NCBI RefSeq assembly: GCF_001513745.1
Contig: NZ_CP013382.1
Location: 1,054,001-1,118,000, forward strand
Length of the DNA: 64,000 nucleotides
Reading direction: 5' to 3'
Origin: Burkholderia humptydooensis
GTDB lineage: Bacteria; Pseudomonadota; Gammaproteobacteria; Burkholderiales; Burkholderiaceae
Positions 1-8,927 of the stretch are shown here, one piece after another. Position 1 is the stretch's first letter; every line of letters begins with the position of its first letter. The notes under the pieces are model-generated. The model worked only from the letters and a program-made list of their open reading frames with translations, did not search any database and was not told the origin of the DNA. Made by a program: the position numbers and the translations under genes.

Positions 1-816
1 GCTCGACGCGCTCATGAACATCTGGTGCGCGGCCGCCGACAGCGGCAGCGGGAATTTGCTGCGGCGCGCGGTGTCGAGCACGAGGCCGAGATCCTTCACG
101 AAGATGTCGACGGCCGACAGCGGCGTGTAGTCGCCGTTCAGGATGTGCGGCACGCGGTTCTCGAACATCCACGAATTGCCGGCGCTGTGCGTGATCACGT
201 CGTACAGCGCGTCGGGATCGACGCCTTCGCGCAGGCCGAGCGCCATCGCCTCGGCGGCGGCCGCGATGTGCACGCCGGCCAGCAACTGATTGATGATCTT
301 CACCTTCGAGCCCGCGCCGTGCGCGTCGCCGAGCCGGTAGACCTTGCCCGCGATCGCGGCGAGCACGTCGTCGCACGCCGCGTATGCGGCGGCGGGGCCC
401 GACGTCATCATCGTCATCTCGCCCGACGCCGCGCGCGCGGCGCCGCCCGACACGGGCGCATCGAGCATCAGCAGGCCGGCCGCCGCGAGCCGCGCGCCGA
501 GCCGGGCCGCGAACTCCGGCGCGACCGTCGCGCTCGAGATCACGACGCCGCCGCGCGGCATCGCGGCCGCGGCGCCTTGCTCGCCGAACAGCACCGCATC
601 GGTCTGCTCCGCGTTGACGACGAGCGTGATCACGACGTCGCACTGCGCGCCGAGCCCGGCGGGCGTCGCGCAGCGCACGCCGCCTTCGGCGGCGAAGGCG
701 GCGAGCACGTTCTCGCGCACGTCGCATGCGTGCACGCGAAAGCCCGCGCGCAGCAGCGAGCGCGCGACACCCAGGCCCATCGCGCCCAGCCCGATGACTC
801 CAACCTTTCGTGACAT
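1..816 (-). CDS. L-threonate / 3-hydroxyisobutyrate dehydrogenase-family protein, C-terminus cut by window edge
   Basis: The reverse strand from ATG at 816 reads MSRKVGVIGLGAMGLGVARS, a typical N-terminal Rossmann dinucleotide-binding motif (GLGAMG). Near window position 250-310 the frame reads GSKVKIINQLLAGVH, the conserved segment carrying the catalytic lysine of beta-hydroxyacid dehydrogenases. About 272 residues are visible and the family is usually about 300, so only a short C-terminus is missing. These enzymes oxidise beta-hydroxyacids with NAD(P). A FadR-type regulator gene directly upstream on the same strand (71-bp gap) favours the L-threonate dehydrogenase (LtnD) branch over valine catabolism, but this is inference from context. 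The start is supported by the motif lying at residues 8-13. Confidence 0.85.
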   Translation of the reverse strand, partial: MSRKVGVIGLGAMGLGVARSLLRAGFRVHACDVRENVLAAFAAEGGVRCATPAGLGAQCDVVITLVVNAEQTDAVLFGEQGAAAAMPRGGVVISSATVAPEFAARLGARLAAAGLLMLDAPVSGGAARAASGEMTMMTSGPAAAYAACDDVLAAIAGKVYRLGDAHGAGSKVKIINQLLAGVHIAAAAEAMALGLREGVDPDALYDVITHSAGNSWMFENRVPHILNGDYTPLSAVDIFVKDLGLVLDTARRSKFPLPLSAAAHQMFMSASS

Positions 817-847
817 GGTCAAACCTTCTCGTCGATTCGTTCGGGAG

Positions 848-884
848 GCGATCCGCGCGCGCCGTGCGGGCGCGCGCGGATCGC
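848..884 (-). other. Perfect 16-bp stem-loop between the GntR regulator and dehydrogenase genes
   Basis: The arms GCGATCCGCGCGCGCC (848-863) and GGCGCGCGCGGATCGC (869-884) are perfectly complementary around a 5-nt loop. The structure starts four bases after the stop codon of the regulator. No U-run follows on either strand, so it is not a canonical intrinsic terminator. It may reduce read-through or stabilise an mRNA end within the operon. Confidence 0.5.
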
Positions 885-887
885 GGA

Positions 888-1592
888 TCAGCAAATGCCG
901 GCTTGCTCGAGACGGCGCGCCGCGTTGTACATGTGCGCGCGGGCCGCGTTGCGGGCCGCGGACGGGTCGCGCGCGCGGATCGCGTCGGCGATCGCCGCGT
1001 GCTCCTCGCGCACCTGCCGCGAGAAGTCCTCGCGGGTCGCCTCGTTGCCGCGCGTGACCTTCACGCCCGCTTCGAGGTACTGGTTCAGGAAGCTCAGCGT
1101 CTTCAGGAAATACGGATTGCCGGTGACGCTCGCGATCGTCCGGTGGAACGCGACGTCCTCCGCGACGCCGTCGCGGCCTTCGGCCACCGCGCCGTCGATT
1201 TTCGCGAGCGCGGCGTCGATGTCCTCCATGTCCTCGTCGGTATGGCAGAGCGCGGCTTCGGCGGCCACTTCGGCCTCGATCGCGCGGCGCACCGCGAGCA
1301 GATGCGGCAGCGAGCTCGCCTCGACCGCCTCCGCATAATCGATCCGCAGCGGCCGGATCGCCGCGTGCCGCGCGATGTAGACGCCGCTGCCCTGGCGCGG
1401 CTCGACGACGCCCTCGTTCTTCAGGCGCGAGATCGCCTCGCGGATCACCGTGCGGCTCACGCCGAACTCCTGCGCGAGCACCGCTTCGGTCGGCAGCTTG
1501 CCGGTGGCGGCGAAGCTGCCGATCTCGATCTGCTTCAGAAGCTGCTGGGCGACCGTGTCGCTCATCGCCCGGGTCGGGATTTTTTCGAACAT
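888..1592 (-). CDS. FadR-subfamily GntR transcriptional regulator
   Basis: A protein of 234 residues from MFEKIPTRAMSDT. Residues about 8-75 form the GntR winged helix (GKLPTEAVLAQEFGVSRTVI, then a wing ending GSGVYI). The rest is an all-helical FCD effector domain with the metal-binding pattern expected of this family: D/H residues in EDVAFHRTIA and the REEHAAIADAI helix. It probably represses the adjacent dehydrogenase gene in response to a small carboxylic acid. A longer frame opens at 1625 (MMTTSHDK), but that stretch overlaps a dyad that looks like an operator, so 1592 is preferred. Neither start has a strong Shine-Dalgarno sequence. Confidence 0.9.
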   Translation of the reverse strand: MFEKIPTRAMSDTVAQQLLKQIEIGSFAATGKLPTEAVLAQEFGVSRTVIREAISRLKNEGVVEPRQGSGVYIARHAAIRPLRIDYAEAVEASSLPHLLAVRRAIEAEVAAEAALCHTDEDMEDIDAALAKIDGAVAEGRDGVAEDVAFHRTIASVTGNPYFLKTLSFLNQYLEAGVKVTRGNEATREDFSRQVREEHAAIADAIRARDPSAARNAARAHMYNAARRLEQAGIC

Positions 1593-1602
1593 GGCGGGAG
1601 TT

Positions 1603-1629
1603 TTGTCATGTGATGTGGTCATCATACAA
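1603..1629. promoter_or_regulatory. Possible GntR/FadR operator (imperfect dyad)
   Basis: TTGT at 1603-1606 and ACAA at 1626-1629 bracket GATG-tggt-CATC in the centre, giving an imperfect dyad between the regulator start and the divergent HAD gene. FadR-family proteins commonly bind TTGTNNNACAA-like sites. The position fits autoregulation and control of the divergent gene. The call is weak, because one arm carries extra bases. Confidence 0.3.
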
Positions 1630-1782
1630 CTTGGATTCGAGGCGAGCATCCGGGATAACCCTTGAGGGCGGGCTTTGGCGAAACGGCTTGAGGGCAGCCA
1701 GAATAGAAGTTTTCCGCCGCCCGGAACGGGCCGCCCGCTGGCGGTCCGGCGCTTGCCGGGCGCTTCACGCGAGGCCGACTGC

Positions 1783-2397
1783 ATGACGCCGCCGATCAAG
1801 CTGGTGCTGTTCGACATGGAGGGCGTGCTGTCGACTTACGACCGCGCCGCCCGCACCGCGCGCCTCGCCGACCTGACGGGGCGGCCGCCCGACGCGGTGC
1901 GCCACGCGATCTGGGAATCGGGCCTCGAAGCGCGCGCCGACGCGGGGCTCATCGGCGTCGACCAATACCTGAGCGAGCTGGCCGAACTGCTCGGCGCGCC
2001 GGTGAGCCGCGACGACTGGCTGATCGCGCGCAGGGCGTCGATCACGCCGAACCTGGACGTCGTCGCGCTGGCCGAGCGCGTTGCGCAGCGCAGCCGGATC
2101 GCGGTGCTGACGAACAACTGCAGGCTTGTCACCGATTACATCGATTATCTGAATCCGCCTGTTGCGCGCGTGTTCGGCGCGGACGTTTATCCTTCGGCGA
2201 CGTTCGGCGCGGCGAAGCCGGATGCGCAGGCTTATCTCGGCTGCGTCGGGTGGCTCGGCGCGGCGGCGGACGAGACGCTCTTCATCGATGACGCCGATGC
2301 GAACGTCGAGGGCGCGGTGAGAGCGGGGCTGCTGGGGTGCAAGTTCGTGGGCGCGGACGCATTGGCCGACGAGTTGGCGCGGCGGCGGCTGATTTAG
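1783..2397 (+). CDS. HAD-superfamily hydrolase (phosphatase-like)
   Basis: A protein of 204 residues. Motif I LVLFDMEGVL at the N-terminus supplies the nucleophile aspartate, but the usual second acid (DxD) is replaced by glutamate-glycine (DMEG), as in many HAD sequences. Motif II is AVLTNN, motif III is the lysine in FGAAKPDAQAY, and motif IV is LFIDDADANVEGA. The layout matches haloacid dehalogenase/epoxide hydrolase-N type HADs such as YihX-like sugar phosphatases. The frame is open further upstream to 1675, but ATG 1783 puts motif I at the expected place. It is divergent from the GntR gene and could be regulated with it. The substrate is unknown. Confidence 0.85.
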   Translation: MTPPIKLVLFDMEGVLSTYDRAARTARLADLTGRPPDAVRHAIWESGLEARADAGLIGVDQYLSELAELLGAPVSRDDWLIARRASITPNLDVVALAERVAQRSRIAVLTNNCRLVTDYIDYLNPPVARVFGADVYPSATFGAAKPDAQAYLGCVGWLGAAADETLFIDDADANVEGAVRAGLLGCKFVGADALADELARRRLI

Positions 2398-2456
2398 ATG
2401 GTTTTTGGATTGTTTAAACTCAAATCATATTTATTCCCATTGGAGCGAGATCAATC

Positions 2457-2924
2457 ATGTCGAACATCCCTCCGGAATTGCTGAAGGCGGCCGATATCGA
2501 GGCGATGGAAGAGGTGCGCTCGGTTCACGTGCTGAACGGGAATGCGGTCCGCCTGAAGAAGCCGCTCAGCGACAAGACCGGAATCACGCAGTTCGGGTTT
2601 CTGATCATCACGCTGATGCCGGGGCATGAGTCGTCCGAGTGCCATCGGCATCTTTATGAAGAGGAATGCTTGTACATCCTGTCCGGGTATGGGGAGGCGA
2701 CGCTCGGGGAGCGGACTTATCCGGTCGGGCCGGGGGATTTTCTGGGGTTTGCGCGGCGCGGGCCGGCGCATGTGTTGAAGAACTCGGGGGATGTGCCGCT
2801 CGTGTTCATCGCCGCGGGGCAGCGGTTGGAGCATGATGTCTGTGAGTATCCGCGGCTCGGGAAGCGGCTTTTCGTGGCGGGGGAGATGGAAGGGTATGTG
2901 GATTTGGAGGGGGGAGCAGCGTGA
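2457..2924 (+). CDS. Cupin-domain protein
   Basis: A protein of 155 residues, a single double-stranded beta-helix cupin. Motif 1 carries histidines and glutamates (ECHRHLYEEECLYILSGYGE), which suit a divalent metal site. Motif 2 is the PGDFLGFARRGPAHVL segment with its histidine. GGAG lies about 12 bases upstream of ATG in an AT-rich leader (2401-2456), so it probably has its own promoter. Family members of this size include small-molecule dioxygenases, isomerases and binding proteins, and the substrate cannot be assigned. It ends convergently with the eCIS operon. Confidence 0.85.
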   Translation: MSNIPPELLKAADIEAMEEVRSVHVLNGNAVRLKKPLSDKTGITQFGFLIITLMPGHESSECHRHLYEEECLYILSGYGEATLGERTYPVGPGDFLGFARRGPAHVLKNSGDVPLVFIAAGQRLEHDVCEYPRLGKRLFVAGEMEGYVDLEGGAA

Positions 2925-3037
2925 CCATCTCATTAAATCTGACAGGCTCAGAGGGGCACCGGAAATCCGATCGACCCGGTCTCGTAAGAAAAGTCGCCAA
3001 CCCTTTTTAGCGCACCCGATCTGCTTCAAGCCCCCCG

Positions 3038-3586
3038 CTACCGCACGATCTTCCCCAGCGCCGCAATCTCGTCGCTCGCCAGCTTCTGCATCGCTTCCAC
3101 CTGCGCGAGCGCCTCCTGAAGCGTCTTCTGCCGCGCGGCGGCCGCCGCGTTCGTTTCATCGACCTGTTTCTTCAGCAGCGGATCACCGTCGAGCATCCGT
3201 TTCGCGACGTTCGTGCCGAGCGCGTCGGCGCTCGCGGCCTGATCGGCCGCGAGCGTGTCGGACGCGCCGCGCACGCGCTGCGCGACGGCCCGAAACCCCG
3301 CATCGATTCCGGCCGCGAACGTCTCGAACGTGTTGCCGGAAATCGGCTGCGCATCCGCGCTCGGGCCGGCCGCGCCGCCCACCGCGCCGGCTGCCCCCGC
3401 CGCGCCGGCCAAGCCGGGCGCATCCGGCACGAGCAGCGCGGTGCCGGGCCGAATGCTGCCGACGTCCACGTGCGGATTGAGCGCCTTCAGGCGCTCGAGC
3501 GCCGACGCGCTCGCGGTCTGCGCGCCGCCGAGCTGCGCGGCGACGGCCTTCAGGTCGGTGTCCTGCTGGATGACGATGACGCGCAT
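3038..3586 (-). CDS. LysM-like protein closing the eCIS operon
   Basis: A protein of 182 residues. The first 55 residues look like a degenerate LysM module (VIVIQQDTDLKAVAAQLGG ... LNPHV..GSIRPGTALLVPD). A Gly/Ala-rich linker follows, then a helical, Gln/Ala-rich C-terminus likely to form a coiled coil (about 125-175). It is the last gene of the minus-strand contractile injection locus, 21 bp after the beta-helix gene. LysM proteins occur in tail-like systems as hub or peptidoglycan-interacting parts. Its exact role here is unknown. Confidence 0.7.
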   Translation of the reverse strand: MRVIVIQQDTDLKAVAAQLGGAQTASASALERLKALNPHVDVGSIRPGTALLVPDAPGLAGAAGAAGAVGGAAGPSADAQPISGNTFETFAAGIDAGFRAVAQRVRGASDTLAADQAASADALGTNVAKRMLDGDPLLKKQVDETNAAAAARQKTLQEALAQVEAMQKLASDEIAALGKIVR

Positions 3587-3607
3587 GATGTCGGGCTCCC
3601 GTGGCCG

Positions 3608-6600
3608 TCAGCCGATGAGATTGAGCGGCCCCATCTCGGGCCGCAGCGGCGCGGCGATGTTCCGCGTCGTGATGTTGCCGATCGCGGTGACGAGCGCCTT
3701 CGGGTTCGGCACGCTGATCGACTCCTGTCCGCCGCTTACGCGGTTCGCGTTGACGATCGCCGCCGGCGCGCTCAGCCGCACCGCGCTGCCGGCGCTCGCG
3801 CGCAGCTCGCAGCGGTTCTCGCCGAACAGCACGTCGCCGCTCGCGGTCACGTCGACGGCGGGCGTGCGCCCGCGCGCGACGAACACGTTGCCGAGCACCG
3901 ACGCGCTCGCGCCCGGCGCCGCCACGGCCGCGCCCGTGGCCGGGTCGACGGCCGTGCCCGCGTTCACCGCGCTCACGAACGCCTGGTCGCCCGAGAGCAC
4001 CAGCGTGCGCCGCGCGTCCACGCGCAGCGCGGTGAAGCGCGCGAGGCGCGACAGCGCGTCGTTGCCGTCGAGCTGCGGCTCGTCGATGCTGAGCGCGAAC
4101 CACGCGGTGTCGCTGCGCGTGTCGTTGAACTGCGCGTCGCGCTCGACGTGGTTGTGGTGCACCTCGGCCTGGCTGTACGGCGCGCGAATCGAGATGCCCG
4201 CCGCCGTGCCGCCGAAGTTCTCGAGCGGCCCGACTTCGACGATTTCGTTGCCGCCGATGCGCGGCCGCTGCACCGAGTACGTGACGATGCCGGCGATCAG
4301 CGGCGCGGCCGTCGCGTCGAGCCCGATCCTGCGCAGCGTGTTGCCGGCCACCGTCGCGGCTGCGGCGCGCGTGACGCCGATGCCGATCGTCGTCGCGGCG
4401 CCCACGGCAACCGTGGCGGCCGCGGCGCCGGCGGCGGCGGTCGCATCGGCGCGCCGGCCGATGTCGCGCAACTGGTTGTTCTCGATCGACACCGAGGCGG
4501 CGCTGGCGGCGCCCGTCATCACGATGCCGTTGCCGCATTGCTCGACGACGTTGAGCTTGACGAGCAGGTTTCGCACCGGCGCGTCGACGGATACGCCCGC
4601 GTCCGGGAAGCCGTCGATCTGGTTGGCGAGCACGTGCGCGGCGTCGAGCCCGCTCTCGTCGGCGCCCGCCGTCAGCGCGATGCCCGCGCCCGCGAGCGCG
4701 CGGTTCGCGTCGGGCGTCGCGTGCAGCCGGTTGTCGGCGATCCACGCGCCGCCGAGCGCGCAGCGGATGCCGGGGCCGCGCGCGTCGACGTGGTTGCCGG
4801 TCATCCGCACGCTCGCGCCCGGAAGCGCGGAGCCGAGCGTGGAGAGCCCGGCGTCGCGCGTGCCGATCACGTGGTTGCCCGCGACGCAGGTGTCATACGC
4901 ATGCGCGACGGCGCCGTCGAGCCGGACCGCCGCGCCGCTGCACAGGAACACGTTATCGCAGATGCGCAGCGCGGCCGCGAGCAGCATTTTCGGAGCCTGC
5001 TCGTCGGGGTCGTCGAGCGCGCGCACGCCGTCGGTCGCGAGCAGCAGGCTGTTTTCGATGCTCGCGTCGAGCACCGCGCCGCTCAGCGCGACGGCCGCGC
5101 CGTGGAAGTCGCTGTTGCCGAACACGGCCACCGCGAGCTCGCGCAGCGCGAGGCCGAACGCCGTGCGCACGCTGATCGCCGACGCGCGGCCGAGCGAGAA
5201 CACCGTGAGCGCGCTGAGCGCGATCGCCGCGCTGCGCTCGATGACGAACGCGGTGCCGGGCGCGGCGATCGTCGTCGCCGGCCCCTGTCCCGCGATGCGG
5301 ATCGAGCGCGCGCCGCTGATCCGCACGGGCTCCTTCAGCGCGTACTGGCCCGCGTGCAGGCAGACGGTGCCGCCCGTATCGCGCACCTTGTCGACGGCGG
5401 CCTGGATCGTCAACTGGCCGCTCGCGTGCGATTCCGGGCTCACGCACTGCGTGCAGCCGCAGCCCTGTCCGCCGCCTTGCGGCGGCCACGGATGGCGGCA
5501 GTCGGTGACGGTGCCCGCGCCGGCATCCCAGATGCCGAGCCGCGCGAAATGATGATGGACGCCGCGCGGCGTCGCGCGATCGAGGCGTTCGACCGACGCG
5601 TCGGCCGTGCGCGCGGCGAACACCCAGTAGTCGCCCGCCTTGAGGCCCGCCGCGCCGGTGGAGTCGAACGCGACGGTGACGCCGTTTTCGAGCAGCAGCG
5701 ACGTGCCGGCCGCCGGCACCTTGATCGCGCCCGTCGAGCCGGCCGCGTCGAGGTCCTGCACCTGCACCGGCTTGCCGCTCGGATCGGTGCGGAACACGAG
5801 GCCTTTCTGGTCCCAGCGGCGCACGCGCAGGTTGCGTGCGGCGGGGAACGCGCTGTCCGGGAAGTTCGCGGGCAGCATCGCGGCGGGCAGCGCGGGCGCG
5901 AACGTGATCCGCTGCGACGCGTCGTCCACCGTGACGCGCCGCAATTCGCCGGCCGCTTGCGAGAACTCGCGCATGTCGTCAACGATCTCGACCCAGTCGC
6001 CGGTGTTCACGCGCAGCACGTCGTCGCGGCCGAGCGTCGCGAGCTCCAGCTCGGTGCCCGACACGACGCTCGCGACGCGGCTGCCGACGCTCGCGTTCTC
6101 GCGCGACCACTTGAACGTCGCGCCCGAGCCGGGCAGGCCGGGGGCGTGGATCTCGACGCGATAGAGCTGGTTCTCGAGCCCGCGGTAGCCGCCCGTCGGC
6201 GGCAGCTCGCACGGATCGTCGCTCGGCGCGACGTCGAAGGTGTCCGTGCTCAGCACGCCCGTCGACGGCGCGATCGTCGCGGCCCAGCCGGGCACGTCGG
6301 CGTCGGCGGTGCCGCAGGTCGTGGCCGCGCCCGCGTCGTCGGCGAGCACGCGCACCTGCCACACCGTCTGCACGCGCGAGCTGCTCTCGACGCCGACCGC
6401 GGGCTCGACGAGGTCCGGCTGCTCGAGATGCGTGAGCTCGCGGTTCCATACGTCGAGATAGACGAGATGCCGGCCCGCCGCCGGCAGCGCGGGCGGGCCG
6501 GGCAGGTACGGCTGCGCGCCGTACGCGAGCGGATCGGCGAACGCTGGCTCGGCCATCAGGTCGTCGTACGCGCGCTTCGCCGGATCGGCGCTCGCCGCGC

Positions 6601-6871
6601 CGTGGTTCTCGGCGAGCAGCCCGTCGACGTAGAGCCGGCCCCGGCCGATCTGCAGCGCGCCGGCGAGCACGGTGATCCTGAACGCGTCCGGCGTCGTCGA
6701 CGACACGCTCGCGCGGCCGAGCGTGTCGGACGCGAGCGCGCGCAGCCGGCGGTCGACGATCGCGACGAGCTCGTTCGCGTCCGCGTCGAGCAGCACGCCG
6801 CCTTGCTTCAGCTCGACGCCGGCGTAGTCGAAGAGCGGGTTCTGACGCACTCTGGAGAAGTCGGCTCCCAT
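3608..6871 (-). CDS. DUF6519-type, beta-helix tail-associated protein
   Basis: A protein of 1,087 residues. The N-terminus (MGADFSRVRQNPLFDYAGVE, then LLDADANELV) matches the DUF6519 family found at the end of eCIS and phage-tail loci. A segment around residues 460-500 has a CGCTQC cysteine pair. Residues about 490-1,000 consist of short, irregular repeats rich in N, V, I and G (for example NQLRDIG, NTLRRIG, NEIVEVG), the look of a right-handed parallel beta-helix. This suggests a fibre-like or surface-exposed structural component that could act in target recognition. It is not a known enzyme and no catalytic motif is seen. Confidence 0.8.
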   Translation of the reverse strand: MGADFSRVRQNPLFDYAGVELKQGGVLLDADANELVAIVDRRLRALASDTLGRASVSSTTPDAFRITVLAGALQIGRGRLYVDGLLAENHGAASADPAKRAYDDLMAEPAFADPLAYGAQPYLPGPPALPAAGRHLVYLDVWNRELTHLEQPDLVEPAVGVESSSRVQTVWQVRVLADDAGAATTCGTADADVPGWAATIAPSTGVLSTDTFDVAPSDDPCELPPTGGYRGLENQLYRVEIHAPGLPGSGATFKWSRENASVGSRVASVVSGTELELATLGRDDVLRVNTGDWVEIVDDMREFSQAAGELRRVTVDDASQRITFAPALPAAMLPANFPDSAFPAARNLRVRRWDQKGLVFRTDPSGKPVQVQDLDAAGSTGAIKVPAAGTSLLLENGVTVAFDSTGAAGLKAGDYWVFAARTADASVERLDRATPRGVHHHFARLGIWDAGAGTVTDCRHPWPPQGGGQGCGCTQCVSPESHASGQLTIQAAVDKVRDTGGTVCLHAGQYALKEPVRISGARSIRIAGQGPATTIAAPGTAFVIERSAAIALSALTVFSLGRASAISVRTAFGLALRELAVAVFGNSDFHGAAVALSGAVLDASIENSLLLATDGVRALDDPDEQAPKMLLAAALRICDNVFLCSGAAVRLDGAVAHAYDTCVAGNHVIGTRDAGLSTLGSALPGASVRMTGNHVDARGPGIRCALGGAWIADNRLHATPDANRALAGAGIALTAGADESGLDAAHVLANQIDGFPDAGVSVDAPVRNLLVKLNVVEQCGNGIVMTGAASAASVSIENNQLRDIGRRADATAAAGAAAATVAVGAATTIGIGVTRAAAATVAGNTLRRIGLDATAAPLIAGIVTYSVQRPRIGGNEIVEVGPLENFGGTAAGISIRAPYSQAEVHHNHVERDAQFNDTRSDTAWFALSIDEPQLDGNDALSRLARFTALRVDARRTLVLSGDQAFVSAVNAGTAVDPATGAAVAAPGASASVLGNVFVARGRTPAVDVTASGDVLFGENRCELRASAGSAVRLSAPAAIVNANRVSGGQESISVPNPKALVTAIGNITTRNIAAPLRPEMGPLNLIG

Positions 6872-6884
6872 GGTGTTCTCCGCA

Positions 6885-8927
6885 TCAAGTCACATAAAAG
6901 AGGCCTGCATGCAGCCCGAAACGCAGGTATTCGTCGAGCCGGAGCCGCAGATTCGTCTCGCGCTGCGGCTGGAACAGCGCATGCAGCGCGCCCATTTCGC
7001 CGCCGTCGTCCGCGCCTTCGCGGATCGCGCGATCGGTCGCGCGGCGCAACTGCATGTAGGCGGGCTCGCCGTAGCGCAGCGACGCGAAATGCGGCAGCGC
7101 GTCCGGATGCGCGTCGTCGGGCACGCAGCGGTAGCGGCGCGGCGCGATCGAGCCGCGCGGCACGTAGCTGAAGCGCACGCAGCCTTCCTGCCGGCGCTCG
7201 GCGTCGACGCGGCCCGCGAACAGGCAGTTCGACGCGAGCGACAGCAGCCGCGCGTGCAGCGTGCCGAGCACGGTGCTGTCGGTGATCCGCAGCTCGCCGC
7301 CCGGCTGGCCGGCGGCGTCGGCCGCGTACGCGGCGTGCGTCGCGGCGCCCGCGTCGACGATGCTGTCGGTGATCGTCGCCTGCGCGCCGGCCACGATCCG
7401 CAGCGCGCCGACGATGCAGCGCTCAAGCGTCACCGTCGCGAACGGATGCTCGACGACGAGGCTCGGCGCGCCCGGCGACGCGGCGCGGCCGTCGGGCGCG
7501 AGCGCGAGGCCCGGCACGAGCGTGCAGTCGCGCAGCACGAGCTCGCGCGGCTCGTCGTCGGGCGCGGCCGCGAGATGCAGCGCGCCGCCGCTGATCACGA
7601 GCCCGTCGAGCACGAGCCGCCCGCGCGCGCCGATCGCGAGCGCGATGTCGCCGCTCGCAGCCAAGAGCGGCCGCGCGCCGCTCTTCGCGGCGACGACGAC
7701 CTGATGGCCCGGCGCGCCCGCGGCGAGCGCCGGATCGACCTTGAACGCGGGCGTTTGCGCGTAAGTGAGGCTGTCTTCGACGAGCAGCCTGCCGCCCGCC
7801 GAGATCGCGTCGAGCCGCGGCTGCAGCGCCGCGCCGCCGCTGGCCGTGCGCTGGGCCGCGAGATCGCCGCCGTCGGGCGCGCGCGCGTATTCGCCGCCGC
7901 CGATCTCGCGCGCCTGCGCGTAGCGGAACGTCGCGGCGAGCGGCCCGTCGCCCGCGCTGCCGAGCAGCACGCGGCCGCGCTCCGGATCGATGCCGATCGT
8001 GCCCGCGGCGAGCGACGCCTCGTGGTTCCAGCCGGTCACGTTGCCGCCGCTGTCGACGATGTCGCGCAGGTCGGCGATGCGGATCGCGGCGACCGGCACC
8101 GGCGTGCCGTCCGGCTTCGACAGCAGCAGGCTGCGGCCGGCGCCGTAATCGTCGAGCCGGCCCGCGCGCGCGGCGAGCGCGAGCGCGCGCACGCGCAGCG
8201 CGTCGGGCACGTCGAGCGGCCCGGCGAGACGATCGGTGTCCGCTTCCGTGCGCGCCTGACGGAACAGGCGCAGATCGGCGCCGAGCGGATTCACGCGGAA
8301 CTTGCGCTTCGACGCGTCGCCCGGATGCGGCGTCAGCGGCACCGCGGTGAGCGGCAGCGGTTCCAGCCGCCACAGGAAGAGCGCGACGTTCGGAATGTTG
8401 TAGCGGCCCGCGCCGCTCTCGGGGCGGCGCATCTCGGCGAGATGCGCGACCGCGTCGAACGCGGTGTCCCGCCGCAGCATCCGGCCGGGGTCGCGCACGG
8501 GCGGCGTCGCGGGCGCGTCGAGCCGCACGTGCTTCATGTACTGCGACGTCGCGAGCCGCTCGAAGCATTCGAGCGCGTGCGCGGGCCAAGCGGTGACGTC
8601 GCGCGCGAGCGTTTCGAGCGCGAGCGCCGTGCCCTTGCGGCGGCGCATCCGGATCGTGTTCGCGACCTCGGCGCGCGGCGACGCGATGCGCGGCGCGACG
8701 CCGTGCAGCGGCCGATAGCCGACGATGTCGCCGATGTACGGCGCGACCCAGTCGGCGCAGGTCTCGATGAACTGGTCGTCGTAGAGCTGGTCGAGGTTCT
8801 CCTCCAGCGCGGCGAATTCGTGCGCGAGCGCGGCGAGCAGCGCGTACAGCGGCTTGCCGCGGGTTTCGTCGCGCAGCCGGTAGACGGCGGGCAGCAGCGC
8901 ATACAGGCGCTCGGCGGTGAGACTCAC
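6885..8927 (-). CDS. Phage tail protein (P2 gpI-like N-terminus) with beta-helix C-terminus
   Basis: A protein of 680 residues starting at GTG 8927. GGAGGTGAT lies just upstream, and the GTGA overlaps the stop of the previous gene. The N-terminal 90 residues (LYALLPAVYRLRDE, LYALLAALAHEFAALEENLD, WVAPYIGDIVGYRPL) match the tail-protein-I family that links baseplate wedges to fibres. Residues 250-600 are repeat-like and rich in hydrophobic beta-strands (LVLDGLVISGGALHL, ITDSTVLGTLHARLL), consistent with a beta-helix. In eCIS terms it occupies the place of a baseplate-to-fibre connector. A long open frame continues upstream of 8927 in another gene's shadow and is not used. Confidence 0.85.
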   Translation of the reverse strand: MSLTAERLYALLPAVYRLRDETRGKPLYALLAALAHEFAALEENLDQLYDDQFIETCADWVAPYIGDIVGYRPLHGVAPRIASPRAEVANTIRMRRRKGTALALETLARDVTAWPAHALECFERLATSQYMKHVRLDAPATPPVRDPGRMLRRDTAFDAVAHLAEMRRPESGAGRYNIPNVALFLWRLEPLPLTAVPLTPHPGDASKRKFRVNPLGADLRLFRQARTEADTDRLAGPLDVPDALRVRALALAARAGRLDDYGAGRSLLLSKPDGTPVPVAAIRIADLRDIVDSGGNVTGWNHEASLAAGTIGIDPERGRVLLGSAGDGPLAATFRYAQAREIGGGEYARAPDGGDLAAQRTASGGAALQPRLDAISAGGRLLVEDSLTYAQTPAFKVDPALAAGAPGHQVVVAAKSGARPLLAASGDIALAIGARGRLVLDGLVISGGALHLAAAPDDEPRELVLRDCTLVPGLALAPDGRAASPGAPSLVVEHPFATVTLERCIVGALRIVAGAQATITDSIVDAGAATHAAYAADAAGQPGGELRITDSTVLGTLHARLLSLASNCLFAGRVDAERRQEGCVRFSYVPRGSIAPRRYRCVPDDAHPDALPHFASLRYGEPAYMQLRRATDRAIREGADDGGEMGALHALFQPQRETNLRLRLDEYLRFGLHAGLFYVT

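Noticed and set aside
3470..7171. Very long plus-strand open frame through the eCIS beta-helix gene
   Set aside because: Arg/Ala-rich translation without any family motif; it is the antisense shadow of the DUF6519 gene in high-GC DNA.
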